This document shows, piece after piece, positions 48,149-56,162 of a stretch of DNA of 56,162 bases (its first letter is position 1; every line of letters starts with the position of its first letter). The translations under genes and the position numbers were made by a program. Origin of the DNA: Desulfopila sp. IMCC35006. Lineage in GTDB: Bacteria; Desulfobacterota; Desulfobulbia; Desulfobulbales; Desulfocapsaceae. A model generated the notes under the pieces. The model had not been told where the DNA came from and made no database searches. It saw only the letters and a list, made by a program, of their open reading frames with translations. The DNA is taken from NCBI RefSeq assembly GCF_005116645.1, contig NZ_SWCM01000023.1, positions 1 to 56,162 of the forward strand, in the 5' to 3' direction.

Positions 48149-49504
48149 TTAACCCTCCTTGGATCTACGGGGGACAAATTTCCAGACAGGGCTCATTACC
48201 GAGCCGTATACCTCGCGGGCAAAATTCATCATGCCCTGGAAACCTGCCAGCATCTCCTTTCGTTCGTGATTGTGGTCGCAGAAAGCCACCCCGAGTTTGT
48301 AGGCGATGGGCCGTTCCTTGACTCCGCCGACAAAGACATCGACGTCCTTTTCTTTTAGGAAAGAGGAGAGCTCGAGGGTGTTTGCATCGTCGACGATGAT
48401 GCACCCTTCGTCGGTTATCTCTGCGAGTTCGTTATAATCTTCCTTGGTGCCGGTCTGGGAGCCAACCATGACCACGTCCATGCCAATGAGCCGGAAGGCC
48501 TTGACCAGCGAAAAAGCCTTGAACGCGCCGCCGACGTAAATGGCCGCTTTTTTACCGGTAAGGGCTTGTTTGTATCTGGCCAGCTCCGGCAGCAGGGTGA
48601 CGAGTTCGTCCTTGACCACCTGCCTGGCCTTGGCGAGCATTTCCGGGTCATCAAAGTGGCGGGCGACGGAGTAGAGGGCTTCGGCCATATCTTCGATGCC
48701 GAAATAGGAGACCCGGATGGAGGGAATGCCATAGCCGTCTTTCAGCATATTGGCCAGATCCATCGTCGCACCGGAACACTGGACCACATTAAGTGCCGCC
48801 CCATGGCAGCGTTGAATGTCGGCGACCCGGCCGTCACCGGTAATATTCGCAACCACTTCAATGCCGATGCGCTCGAAATATTCGCGGATCAACCATATTT
48901 CACCGGCCAGGTTGAAATCGCCCAGAATGTTAATGGAATGTTTGGAGATGTTGCTGATATCTCCCATGCCAACCAGCCGGGACATGGCATTGCAGGCGGC
49001 TTCATAGCCGCCCCGCTTGTTGCCTTTTTTAAAACCGGCTGATTCGACCGGCAGCACCGGGATTCCTTTTTCTTCGGAAGCCTTTTTACAGACGGCCTCC
49101 AGATCGTCGCCAATAATTCCGACAATGCAGGTCGAATAGACAAAGGCGGCCTTGGGCTGATGGAGATCGATCAGTTCATCGAGGGCTTTGGCAAGTTTTT
49201 TCTCCCCGCCAAAGATAACATCGAGTTCCTGCAGATCAGTGGAAAAAGACAGCCGATGCAGTTCAGGCCCTGACGACAGCGCGCCGCGAATGTCCCAGGT
49301 GTAGACGGCACAGCCTATCGGGCCATGAACCAGATGGATCGCATCGGCGATGGGATAGAGGACTACCCGTGAGCCGCAGAAGACACAGGCCCGCTGGCTT
49401 ACCGCTCCGGCAAGGCTTTCCTTATTGCAATCAATTTCAAATGGGGAAGAGCCCTTGCGGTGAATCTGTTTTGATCGGTCTTTTAAAAGAGGTGCTGTGC
49501 TCAT
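48149..49504 (-). CDS. nifE: Nitrogenase cofactor biosynthesis protein NifE
   Basis: A 451-residue homologue of NifD and partner of NifN. Conserved parts include QRACVFCGSRVVLYPIADA, HGPIGCAVYTWDIRG, YSTCIVGIIGDD and ESAGFKKGNKRGG, with the cluster cysteines in place. The ATG at 49504 has AAAGGATG upstream; an in-frame start at 49561 lies within the predicted promoter and is rejected. A -24/-12 promoter sits about 52 bp upstream. Confidence 0.95.
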   Translation of the reverse strand: MSTAPLLKDRSKQIHRKGSSPFEIDCNKESLAGAVSQRACVFCGSRVVLYPIADAIHLVHGPIGCAVYTWDIRGALSSGPELHRLSFSTDLQELDVIFGGEKKLAKALDELIDLHQPKAAFVYSTCIVGIIGDDLEAVCKKASEEKGIPVLPVESAGFKKGNKRGGYEAACNAMSRLVGMGDISNISKHSINILGDFNLAGEIWLIREYFERIGIEVVANITGDGRVADIQRCHGAALNVVQCSGATMDLANMLKDGYGIPSIRVSYFGIEDMAEALYSVARHFDDPEMLAKARQVVKDELVTLLPELARYKQALTGKKAAIYVGGAFKAFSLVKAFRLIGMDVVMVGSQTGTKEDYNELAEITDEGCIIVDDANTLELSSFLKEKDVDVFVGGVKERPIAYKLGVAFCDHNHERKEMLAGFQGMMNFAREVYGSVMSPVWKFVPRRSKEG

Positions 49505-49555
49505 ATTGTCATCCTTTGTCGTCAAGGTAAGGTTGATCGTTTCATATTCCCTCTT

Positions 49556-49573
49556 GAGCAAAGGATGTGCCAG
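49556..49573 (-). promoter_or_regulatory. Sigma-54 promoter of nifE-nifN
   Basis: On the minus strand CTGGCACA-TCCT-TTGCTC matches the -24/-12 consensus with 10 bp between GG and GC. The predicted transcript would start near 49545, giving a leader of about 40 nt before nifE. Confidence 0.85.
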
Positions 49574-49661
49574 ATGATTTATTGTCGTGTTAATCCTATG
49601 AAATCAATCTGTTATGTTTTGAAGCCGGTCTTTTCCCGGTGGGGAATGCGAGGAGACTGTT

Positions 49662-49677
49662 TGTGCGGAATCCTACA
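49662..49677 (-). promoter_or_regulatory. NifA-type upstream activator site
   Basis: TGT at 49662-49664 and ACA at 49675-49677 are separated by exactly 10 bp, the NifA site pattern TGT-N10-ACA. It lies about 125 bp upstream of the predicted nifE transcription start, in the usual range. Confidence 0.65.
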
Positions 49678-49764
49678 AAAAAGAAGGATGGCTACCTGTT
49701 TTGTAGGATGTTTTGTCGTTGCTGGGGCGATGCCATCGCAATGTCGAAGCTATTGCGGAGAGGA

Positions 49765-49959
49765 TTATTTTTTGACCTTTTTGCTGCCAGCGTCCATCCC
49801 ATCGAGCTTTTTGGTCATAAACCAGATTATACAGGCCGGCCGAAACTTACAAAAAAGTTGCGGATCACTGCAGGCAAGACATTCTTCGCAGAGAGCAACA
49901 TTGTTTTTTAAGCACACGTAGCTGGTTTCTCGATCAGGGTGATTGATACACGTCGGCAT
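49765..49959 (-). CDS. Small cysteine-rich (B-box-like zinc finger) protein
   Basis: A 64-residue protein: CxxHP near the start, then YVCLKNNVALCEECLAC and CKFRPAC, eight Cys/His in a zinc-finger-like spacing, and a lysine-rich tail. AAGGAT precedes the ATG. It is the gene immediately upstream of the nifE promoter on the same strand. Its function is unknown; a partner role in nitrogen fixation is speculative. Confidence 0.75.
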   Translation of the reverse strand: MPTCINHPDRETSYVCLKNNVALCEECLACSDPQLFCKFRPACIIWFMTKKLDGMDAGSKKVKK

Positions 49960-50042
49960 GGTTATTTATCCTTCTGTACTGGGTAAGAATTGCAGCCTGC
50001 CTGCTGCTCCCTCAGCTGCATTGATGCGGAAATGGGTATAAT

Positions 50043-50061
50043 CCGGTTGGCATCCAACCGG
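50043..50061. promoter_or_regulatory. Inverted repeat upstream of the zinc-finger gene
   Basis: A perfect 8-bp inverted repeat CCGGTTGG-CAT-CCAACCGG, about 85 bp upstream of the zinc-finger gene. It could be an operator. The rest of 49960-50221 holds no gene. Confidence 0.4.
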
Positions 50062-50221
50062 GCGCATAATTTCCTAGGTCCTACGGTATGCTATCAATAA
50101 TAACCATACAGGTTTGTCCAGCAACTATATGGTAACGTTACTTGCCGGGCAAACCGTCACTGCGGTAACGGTTTTGCTCGCATCACCTGTAAAGTAAAAC
50201 AATGTTCAATGCCCGGCAGAT

Positions 50222-52798
50222 TCACTGAGCTTTCGGGGGAGTGTTATTATGATAGAGCCGGTACAATGCACCTTCTTGGCGCATGAGTTCCTCGTATGTC
50301 CCGTCTTCGACGATTGCACCGTTATCCATCACGATTATACGGTCATAGAAATGCGCGAGATCCAGGCGATGAATGATGGAGATGATTGTCTTGTCTCTGA
50401 GGGATTGTGAAATATACTCCTGAAACATCGATTGCGAAATATTATCAAGGCTTGCCGTTGCTTCATCCATTATGAGAACGGGGGCGTCGGTGAGCAGGGC
50501 TCGGGCGATGGCAATTTTTTGTTTTTGTCCCCCGGAAAGATGGCTTCCCTGGCTGCCGACAATGAAATCGAGACCAAGATCAATAATTTCTTCCAGAAGT
50601 CCTCTGCGTTTAAAGGTGTCCCAGGCGAGTTCTTTGAGTTGCAGAATGTCTTCAAATGTCTTCTTGACCGAGCCCATTAATATATTGGTTCGGATATTAC
50701 GATTATAAAGATAGCCTGAGTAACAGTAGGTATTGAATTCACTTTCCTCATTGTCCTTTGTGGATGTTTCCGGGTCGAACAGTTCTCCCGAACGGTGCTC
50801 ATGGCCGTGGCAATTGCCAACCTTTTGCATTTCAGAGAGAAAGTACTTTCTGGCCGAGAGAATTTTTTCGGTAAATTCCGGCTGCAGGCGAATCTGTCCA
50901 TGTTTTGCCGGTATATAACGCAGAGCAAGGAGCAGCAGACGATTTTTTTCCTCGCGGGTCAACCTGACGGCATCATCCAGGTGGTTCAGGATATCGGCAT
51001 ATCTGTCAACTTCCACAGCTTCCATGGGACTTTTGGTAAAAAACGATTCGTCAGTCGTGGTCTGTTGCAGCATCTCCATGGTAATTCGGGCCAGGGCAAG
51101 GCCAAGACCGAGCAGGTCGTTTTTAATATCGGTTTTCTCCATTAAAACGAGAAATTTCTCGTTGGTCGGCAGTTTATCGATTGCCAGTTTTCCGCTCTCG
51201 CATTCACCGAAGATGAGATTGTCGCGCAGGGTGGCATAGTGAAGAAACGCATCAGGGTCGTAGAACTCCACGACCTCTTCGAATTGACTCCTGAGCTCAT
51301 GATGCACGATCTGTCTCATCTTCAGGACATGTTTCTGGAGCTTGCGTGCCTCCTTAACGGGGGGGATAGAGCTCATTCCCAGCCAGATTACGTCCTTTTC
51401 CAGGCCGATGCTTTGAATGATGCGGCGTATGCGCGCACGGATTTCCGTGTGCGAGCCGCTGTTTGCCGGTGTCTCAGGCAAACCGTACATGATATTTTCC
51501 GCAATCGTTCCTGAAAAAATAAATGGGCGTTGCGGGATCATGGCAATTCGGGAGCTGATAAACTCCGGGGAGCAATGGGTCATGTCCCGACCCTGGAAAT
51601 GGATGGTGCCTTCTGAAGTTTGATACAGGCGGGCCAGCACCAGGGCAAGGGTGGATTTACCACATCCTGACGCTCCTATCAGGGCGATATGTTCACCTTT
51701 GCGTATGCTCAGGCTGACGTCACGCAGGAGGGTGACGTTGCCGGGGAGGTTATAATAGATATGGCAAAGCTCCAGGTAGGCAGCGGGTGAAATGACCTGC
51801 GCTGCAGCCGGGGGCGGCAGTGTTTCATGATTCTCGAAAAGTCTGGTGATCTGTTGATAGCTGACAAGGGCATTTTGATATTCTTGATAAAAAAGGCGGA
51901 GCTCCTGCCAGGGATCGTACAGCTTTTCATGGGCGGAGAGAAATGCCACCAGGGCGCCAAGGCTGAACTGGCCGTTGATTGCCAGATGGCCGCCGACTAG
52001 AAATAATAAAAAAGGCCCCAGGGCCTGGAAAAAATTACCCGAAAATTTAATGCCGAATTTAAAGATATTGAGGGTGATGATTATGCGGTAGAGTTTGGCT
52101 ATTATCCGGCTGATCCTGTCTTTTTCAAACTGGTATCTGTTATAACTCTGAATCTCCACGATTCCGCTGATGGCCTCATTGACGGTGTCGCTCATCTCCC
52201 GCACGGTGCTGATGCGTTTTTGATTCCAGGTGTTGAACTTTTTTTGCAGCAGGGGAATGAGGACGATTTCAAACGGATAAACAGCGATGGTAATGAGGGT
52301 CAGCGTACGGCTCAATGAAAACATATAGCTGAACACGACGACATAGGTAATTATTGAGGTGAGTGGAACGGCCAGGGCCTGGCCCAGAAAAGCACCTATG
52401 GCATTCAGTTCTCCGGTAATGGCCGAGATGGCTGACCCCGGCCGCAGGCCCCGGTAACGCTGGAGTGGCAAATGCAGCACGTGCAAATAGAGTTCTGTCC
52501 GCAAGCCGATGAGGATTTTCTGGCCAATGATCACCTGGAGCATGTTGATCAGGTATTTACTCAACCCGGCCAGGAGAACCGCTGACAGGTAGAGGCCGCA
52601 ATACCACAGAAGCAGGTGCTCATCTCGTTGGCTGATGGCTTCATTGACGATTCTTTTCTGCAGCTCCAGCGGCACAACCTTGAAAAAAACGCCCATCAGA
52701 ATAATGGCCAGCAGGAATAGCTGCAATCCGTGATGTTTACGGAAAATCCAGTAATAAAGGGACCGTTTGGTGATGGGCACTTTTATTTTATGGTACAT
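50222..52798 (-). CDS. ABC transporter, fused permease/ATPase, with a large insertion in the ATPase domain
   Basis: An 858-residue type-IV (exporter-like) ABC protein. The N-terminal 310 residues hold about six membrane helices. The ATPase domain has Walker A GASGCGKST (about residue 373) and Q-loop PQRPFIFSG (about 421-429). The signature SGGQKQ appears only at about 754, with Walker B VLIMDEATASLD at about 775 and the H-loop IIHRLD beyond. Normal spacing from Walker A to signature is about 110 residues; here it is about 380. The inserted part has three segments that resemble the post-Q-loop motif (AENIMYG, RDNLIFG, RTNILMG). Substrate unknown. The start is unclear: ATG 52798 is preferred; ATG 52831 is possible. 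Confidence 0.85.
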   Translation of the reverse strand: MYHKIKVPITKRSLYYWIFRKHHGLQLFLLAIILMGVFFKVVPLELQKRIVNEAISQRDEHLLLWYCGLYLSAVLLAGLSKYLINMLQVIIGQKILIGLRTELYLHVLHLPLQRYRGLRPGSAISAITGELNAIGAFLGQALAVPLTSIITYVVVFSYMFSLSRTLTLITIAVYPFEIVLIPLLQKKFNTWNQKRISTVREMSDTVNEAISGIVEIQSYNRYQFEKDRISRIIAKLYRIIITLNIFKFGIKFSGNFFQALGPFLLFLVGGHLAINGQFSLGALVAFLSAHEKLYDPWQELRLFYQEYQNALVSYQQITRLFENHETLPPPAAAQVISPAAYLELCHIYYNLPGNVTLLRDVSLSIRKGEHIALIGASGCGKSTLALVLARLYQTSEGTIHFQGRDMTHCSPEFISSRIAMIPQRPFIFSGTIAENIMYGLPETPANSGSHTEIRARIRRIIQSIGLEKDVIWLGMSSIPPVKEARKLQKHVLKMRQIVHHELRSQFEEVVEFYDPDAFLHYATLRDNLIFGECESGKLAIDKLPTNEKFLVLMEKTDIKNDLLGLGLALARITMEMLQQTTTDESFFTKSPMEAVEVDRYADILNHLDDAVRLTREEKNRLLLLALRYIPAKHGQIRLQPEFTEKILSARKYFLSEMQKVGNCHGHEHRSGELFDPETSTKDNEESEFNTYCYSGYLYNRNIRTNILMGSVKKTFEDILQLKELAWDTFKRRGLLEEIIDLGLDFIVGSQGSHLSGGQKQKIAIARALLTDAPVLIMDEATASLDNISQSMFQEYISQSLRDKTIISIIHRLDLAHFYDRIIVMDNGAIVEDGTYEELMRQEGALYRLYHNNTPPKAQ

Positions 52799-52814
52799 TG
52801 CGGGTATCCAGATA

Positions 52815-52946
52815 GATCGTAGCAAGGACATTCTATTTGGTCTTCTGACCGACTGTGGTTGGAATAAAGCGGAAGTGACAAGACGAGTTGGCCTGAGCCG
52901 GACGGCCATCTGGAAGTATATGATAACGTGTAATATTCCCTTACAG
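52815..52946 (+). pseudogene. Relic of the Fis-type HTH of a sigma-54 activator
   Basis: A plus-strand frame encodes a 44-residue Fis/NtrC-type DNA-binding segment (ILFGLLTDCGWNKAEVTRR, then VGLSRTAIWKYM). This is the normal C-terminal end of an enhancer-binding protein, but no REC or AAA+ domain precedes it. It lies just upstream of, and opposite to, the ABC transporter gene. It looks like the leftover 3' end of a deleted regulator gene, or a small free-standing HTH protein. Confidence 0.6.
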
Positions 52947-53072
52947 TACAATGTCGACTGTGACTGCGCTGTCTCGGCCTGGACCCTGGTGGAAATTTCT
53001 GTGAAGTTGTTGCCATTACATTCTCAACTCTGCTTTTGGTGAGCGTAATGGCAACACTTTCTTATTCCTGTT

Positions 53073-53405
53073 TTATTCCGACTTCTGCTGCAAATCGTCA
53101 ATTCGTTTTTTTATCGTTTGCAGACTGCTTTCCAGATTCTGCGCCTGCCGGGTGAGGTATTCCAGCTCATCCGTCGGGGCGGCCGCGCCCATGGGCGAAG
53201 AGACAGTGCGTCCTTCTACCCCGAACCCCCGTCCAAAGCCCCGGCCTGCTCCACCGCCATAAAAACCGCCTCTGCGGCATCCTCGGCCAAATCCGTATCC
53301 TGCAGCAGCGCCTGCGCCTGCTCTATTGGTCGTGTTGCAGAATCCTCTTTGTCCACCGGTCATTGCTCCACCACCCATTGGTCCGCTTCTGTCAAATCCT
53401 GGCAT
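53073..53405 (-). CDS. DUF5320 family protein
   Basis: A 110-residue protein with the characteristic start MPGFDRSGPMGGGAMTGGQRGFC, then a Gly/Arg-rich middle and a C-terminal coiled coil (LTRQAQNLESSLQTIKKR). Family function is unknown; members occur in anaerobes beside NifX-type and DUF134 genes. Third gene of a minus-strand cluster with the Gly-rich and DUF134 proteins. Confidence 0.82.
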   Translation of the reverse strand: MPGFDRSGPMGGGAMTGGQRGFCNTTNRAGAGAAAGYGFGRGCRRGGFYGGGAGRGFGRGFGVEGRTVSSPMGAAAPTDELEYLTRQAQNLESSLQTIKKRIDDLQQKSE

Positions 53406-53432
53406 GATTCAACCTCCTGTTCTCACATTGAT

Positions 53433-53633
53433 TTAACCTTGACTGCGCCGGCCGCCTTTGCCTCCACCGCCACGACCCTGGCCGCCTCCGCTTCCATCCC
53501 GGCGACCCTGGCCGCCACCACGGCCCAATCCTCTGCCGCCGGGAGTGCATCTTTTGTTGGTGTTGTCCTGTTTGTTGTTTTCGTTATTGTTGGGGCCGGT
53601 ATTATTCGGTCCGCCGCCGTTTCCTTGTGGCAT
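53433..53633 (-). CDS. Small Gly/Arg/Asn-rich protein
   Basis: A 66-residue low-complexity protein: an Asn-rich first half and a Gly-Gly-Gln-Gly-Arg-rich second half with one Cys. GGAGG lies 7 bp before the ATG, which supports it as real. It sits between DUF134 and DUF5320 genes and shares the Gly/Arg-rich character of the latter. No function can be assigned. Confidence 0.65.
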   Translation of the reverse strand: MPQGNGGGPNNTGPNNNENNKQDNTNKRCTPGGRGLGRGGGQGRRDGSGGGQGRGGGGKGGRRSQG

Positions 53634-53700
53634 GAGAGTACCTCCAGTTGTGTTTTTTCATTGAATTTTTCGGGGAAAATCCGAAAAATCAATGGGCAAT

Positions 53701-54024
53701 TTATTGGCGACCCCTTTGCCGCCGTCGTCGATGTCCACCATGCAGTGCATACATGCCCCCGCCAAAGCAAATCCTTTTTCCGGTTACGAGTGCCTCGGCA
53801 ACGATCTTGCGCGCCTCGGCCAATACTCTGCCGTAGGTCTGTCTCGATATATCCATTTGCTCGGCGGCAGCCTCGTGCGATAGACCTTCGAGGTCACTCA
53901 TGCGTATGGCTTCCATTCCTTCCACCGATAGATTGACAGTGCCGGTGGGCGCCATGTTTTCAGGCAGGTACCCGGACATCAACGGATGGTCCGATACAAG
54001 TCGCATTTTTTTCGGTCTTGGCAT
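53701..54024 (-). CDS. DUF134 family helix-turn-helix protein
   Basis: A 107-residue predicted DNA-binding protein. It starts MPRPKK, has the family block EAIRMSDLEGLSHEAAAEQM, and an HTH (DISRQTYGRVLAEARKIVAEALVTGK). It ends in a His/Arg-rich tail. First gene of the cluster with the Gly-rich and DUF5320 proteins. A 28-bp palindrome 62 bp upstream is a plausible operator for it. Confidence 0.88.
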   Translation of the reverse strand: MPRPKKMRLVSDHPLMSGYLPENMAPTGTVNLSVEGMEAIRMSDLEGLSHEAAAEQMDISRQTYGRVLAEARKIVAEALVTGKRICFGGGMYALHGGHRRRRQRGRQ

Positions 54025-54085
54025 GCAGTGCTCCGTTTATGGGTATTTGCTCATAACGTAATGCCGGGCGGTGTGCTTGGCAAGT

Positions 54086-54113
54086 TTTATTTTGGTCGTA
54101 CGACCAAAATAAA
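54086..54113. promoter_or_regulatory. 28-bp perfect palindrome, candidate operator
   Basis: A perfect dyad around GGTCGTACGACC with A/T-rich arms (TTTATTTT and its complement). It lies 62 bp upstream of the DUF134 start. Its perfection and lack of a loop suit a dimeric protein-binding site better than a terminator. Confidence 0.7.
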
Positions 54114-54235
54114 TTGCGGTTTTGCATCTGGATCGCTATGCGTCAGGATTTTTTGGGAAAAAACAAGGGAATGGCAAGTGGGGTACGCACTGGCCATGGT
54201 AAGCGGGAATACAGGCGGGAGGGGAAAGCCCGATC

Positions 54236-54261
54236 GACTGTCTCCGCAAGAGGAGACAGTC
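54236..54261 (-). terminator. Stem-loop after trpB
   Basis: A perfect 10-bp stem (54236-54245 with 54252-54261), 18 bp beyond the trpB stop. Only short T-runs follow on the minus strand. Confidence 0.5.
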
Positions 54262-54279
54262 AGGGGGTTGCCGGTGTTT

Positions 54280-55515
54280 TCAGGCCATGCTCTTTTTCGC
54301 TTCGTCGATGTTGAAACCATAGTTTTCCGTGACGAAGCCGAGGTCTTTATCGCCCCGTCCGCTCAGGTTTATCAGAATACTGCCGTGTTTCATTTCTTTG
54401 GCGTATTTCATGCAATAGGCAACGGCGTGGGCGCTCTCAAGGGCTGGAATAATCCCTTCGACGCTGCTGAGCGTATAAAACGCATCAAGTGTTTCCACGT
54501 CATCGGCTATTTCGTAGCTGATACGCCCTTCGTCTTTCAGAAGACTGTGCTCCGGGCCTACGCCGGGGTAATCGAGTCCGCTGGCGATGGAATAAACCGG
54601 AGCCGGTTCGCCTTTTTCGTCCTGAAGCAGGTAGCATTTAAACCCATGGATAATGCCTGGCCTGCCGAAAGTCGCGGTGGCCGCATGGTCGCCAAGATTG
54701 AGTGAACGTCCTCCGGGTTCGACGCCGATGAGTTTGACGGGGTCGTTGATAAAGCCTGAGAAAATGCCCATGGCGTTACTGCCGCCACCGACGCATGCGC
54801 AGACCACATCCGGTAAGCTGCCGGTCATTTCCAGGAATTGTGCCCTGGATTCAATGCCGACAATGGCCTGGAAATCACGCACCATCATGGGGAAAGGGTG
54901 GGGGCCAACCACCGAACCGATACAGTAGATTGAGTTGACCGGGTCTTTCAGGTAGGCCTGGAAAGCCGAATCGACTGCTTCCTTCAGGGTTCTGAGCCCA
55001 AAAGAAACGGGCACTACCGTGGCGCCAAGCAGTTTCATGCGGATAACATTGGGTGCCTCTTTGATAATATCGACTTCGCCCATATGGATTTCGCATTCCA
55101 GGCCAAAATAGGCCGCCGCGGTTGCCAGGGCCACACCGTGTTGTCCTGCACCGGTTTCGGCGATTAATTTCTTTTTCCCCATGTATTTGGCCAGCAGCCC
55201 CTCGCCCATACAGTGATTGAGTTTGTGAGCCCCGGTATGGTTAAGATCTTCACGCTTGAGATAGATCTGGCTGCCGCCGCACATCTTCGACAAACGATCC
55301 GCGTGGTATATCGGAGTCGGCCGTCCCTGATAGTGTGTCCGAATGGAGCGCAGTTCTTCGATAAATCGATGGGTTTTGCTTATGGTGAGATAGGCATCGG
55401 TGATTTTATCCATTTCCTGCTGCAATTCAGGTGGGATATATGACCCACCGTAGGCACCGAAGTGCCCGGTGGAATCAGGATGCTGGTCTGGATAGCGAGA
55501 ATAATCTTTGGTCAT
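54280..55515 (-). CDS. trpB: Tryptophan synthase beta chain
   Basis: A 411-residue PLP enzyme that joins indole and serine to tryptophan. Closely matches E. coli Trp[15 protein letters not shown] (PLP lysine in HK), [10 protein letters not shown], the phosphate loop [10 protein letters not shown], and C-terminal NLSGRGDKD. No trpA or other trp gene is next to it, so it is either an isolated copy or the trp genes are dispersed. Confidence 0.93.
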   Translation of the reverse strand: MTKDYSRYPDQHPDSTGHFGAYGGSYIPPELQQEMDKITDAYLTISKTHRFIEELRSIRTHYQGRPTPIYHADRLSKMCGGSQIYLKREDLNHTGAHKLNHCMGEGLLAKYMGKKKLIAETGAGQHGVALATAAAYFGLECEIHMGEVDIIKEAPNVIRMKLLGATVVPVSFGLRTLKEAVDSAFQAYLKDPVNSIYCIGSVVGPHPFPMMVRDFQAIVGIESRAQFLEMTGSLPDVVCACVGGGSNAMGIFSGFINDPVKLIGVEPGGRSLNLGDHAATATFGRPGIIHGFKCYLLQDEKGEPAPVYSIASGLDYPGVGPEHSLLKDEGRISYEIADDVETLDAFYTLSSVEGIIPALESAHAVAYCMKYAKEMKHGSILINLSGRGDKDLGFVTENYGFNIDEAKKSMA

Positions 55516-55620
55516 GGCGGTTCCTTCCTGTTTAAGGTTGTGTGCGTTAAAGAATGAACAGGATAGTATATAAATTGAACCGTATTTACAAGAAGAAGAA
55601 GGGGAATTTTTACGGCACCA

Positions 55621-55941
55621 TCACTCTTGGAATGCAAGAGCGATGGTGCCGTCTGCTTCATTGGGGACCATTTGATAGGTCCCCGGAAAGGAGATGATGA
55701 GATTATGCGCTTTGCCTTCGGTTGTAAATTGTGCAGCGATTGCCTCACGTTTGTCCATATCTGACTCAGAATTGAACAGCAGACTCACCTCCTCGCCTTT
55801 TTCCTCCATGCGCAACAAAAATGCATTATGTTCGACGAAAACGAGGTCTTCGTAGCAATAAGCCACATGGAATCCCAGATTTTCCAGAAGATTTTTCAGG
55901 AGTCCAAGGGGCCTGTATGGAACCGGTGCATTGCTCGTCAC
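55621..55941 (-). CDS. Small protein of unknown function
   Basis: A 106-residue soluble alpha/beta protein without a recognised family (GFHVAYCYEDLVFVEHNAFLLRM, then HNLIISFPGTYQM). The likely start is GTG 55941, because GAAGGAG lies 6 bp upstream; the frame is open to a TTG at 55968 without an RBS. It is upstream of trpB by 105 bp on the same strand. Confidence 0.7.
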   Translation of the reverse strand: MTSNAPVPYRPLGLLKNLLENLGFHVAYCYEDLVFVEHNAFLLRMEEKGEEVSLLFNSESDMDKREAIAAQFTTEGKAHNLIISFPGTYQMVPNEADGTIALAFQE

Positions 55942-56048
55942 AATATTCTCCTTCGCAGAATAAGACAAATGGTTGTGGCCTGCTATTCGGTCTTGCCGAG
56001 TGTTCGAATAGAGGCAATATTATCCCAGCCATAATCAGTAATATCCGG

Positions 56049-56162
56049 TTAAGAACTTGCAGGTGGTTTCTTTAATCGTTTAAGGAGCTTTTTTCGTTTT
56101 CGATTTTGTATCGTTGATTGCGCCACAGCTTGTTGTGTTGCTTCATTTCGAATTTGATTGCG
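56049..56162 (-). CDS. C-terminal end of a possible gene cut by the window edge
   Basis: A 37-codon minus-strand frame open to the window end and stopping at 56051-56049. The residues are highly basic (RKRKKLLKRLKKPPASS at the end). Too little is visible to say what it is, and it may be a chance frame. Confidence 0.35.
   Translation of the reverse strand, partial: RNQIRNEATQQAVAQSTIQNRKRKKLLKRLKKPPASS

Noticed and set aside
49565-49921. 118-residue plus-strand ORF
   Set aside because: Overlaps the nifE promoter and the zinc-finger gene on the other strand; no RBS or family character.

Overview
The window looks like a chromosomal segment of an anaerobic Desulfobacterota (deltaproteobacterial) bacterium, most likely a sulfate reducer of the Desulfobulbales type. 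This is an inference from gene content: a mercury-methylation locus (hgcA-hgcB), scattered nitrogen-fixation cofactor genes (nifE, nifN, nifB), sigma-54 regulation, soluble multi-PAS chemoreceptors, many ferredoxin-like proteins and a probable selenoprotein. No rRNA, tRNA, CRISPR array or prophage was seen.

Layout. 1-0.3 kb: 113-bp tandem repeats. 0.4-4.4 kb: metallo-beta-lactamase-fold hydrolase, acyl-CoA dehydrogenase-like protein and an Fe-S protein with a structured leader. 4.5-6.7 kb: threonine degradation (tdh-kbl). 6.9-11.8 kb: a lipoprotein, then a minus-strand signalling operon (HDOD-histidine kinase, REC-PAS-kinase-REC hybrid, PilZ protein). 12.1-14.8 kb: minus-strand metC-hgcA-hgcB. 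15.1-21.8 kb: a 1052-residue unknown membrane protein, outer-membrane phospholipase A, ferritin, amidohydrolase, universal stress protein. 22.0-30.7 kb: hybrid kinase, NtrC-type regulator, a strong sigma-54 promoter, then a small unknown protein, a triple-CheW protein and a chemoreceptor with five 122-residue PAS repeats. 30.7-35.4 kb: acetyltransferase/deacetylase pair, YkgJ-type protein, diadenylate-cyclase-like protein, AI-2E family permease. 35.5-35.9 kb: 127/128-bp tandem repeats. 36.1-43.6 kb: branched-chain aminotransferase, groES-groEL, zinc-ribbon protein, rpiB, pntA-pntB. 43.8-44.1 kb: repeat fragment and a MITE-like element. 44.3-50.0 kb: Xis-like HTH protein, unknown protein, nifB, nifN, nifE and a zinc-finger protein. 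50.2-56.1 kb: ABC exporter with a large insertion in its ATPase domain, DUF5320/Gly-rich/DUF134 cluster, trpB and a small unknown gene.

Most notable: hgcA is interrupted by an in-frame UGA 38 codons after a well-placed ATG with a Shine-Dalgarno. The reading frame resumes at once and no ATG, GTG or TTG lies between the UGA and the conserved HgcA domain. The UGA follows a Cys codon, giving Cys-Sec-Gly-Pro, and is followed by a hairpin with a GGUC apical loop 19 nt downstream, as in bacterial SECIS elements. The simplest reading is that the mercury methyltransferase of this organism is a selenoprotein with a Cys-Sec pair suited to Hg(II) binding. It is apparently co-transcribed with cystathionine beta-lyase and hgcB.

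Regulatory signals read directly: a -24/-12 promoter for the chemosensory operon directly after its probable activator gene; a -24/-12 promoter plus a NifA-type upstream site for nifE-nifN; a sigma-32-like promoter for groES-groEL; and a 28-bp perfect palindrome ahead of the DUF134 regulator gene.
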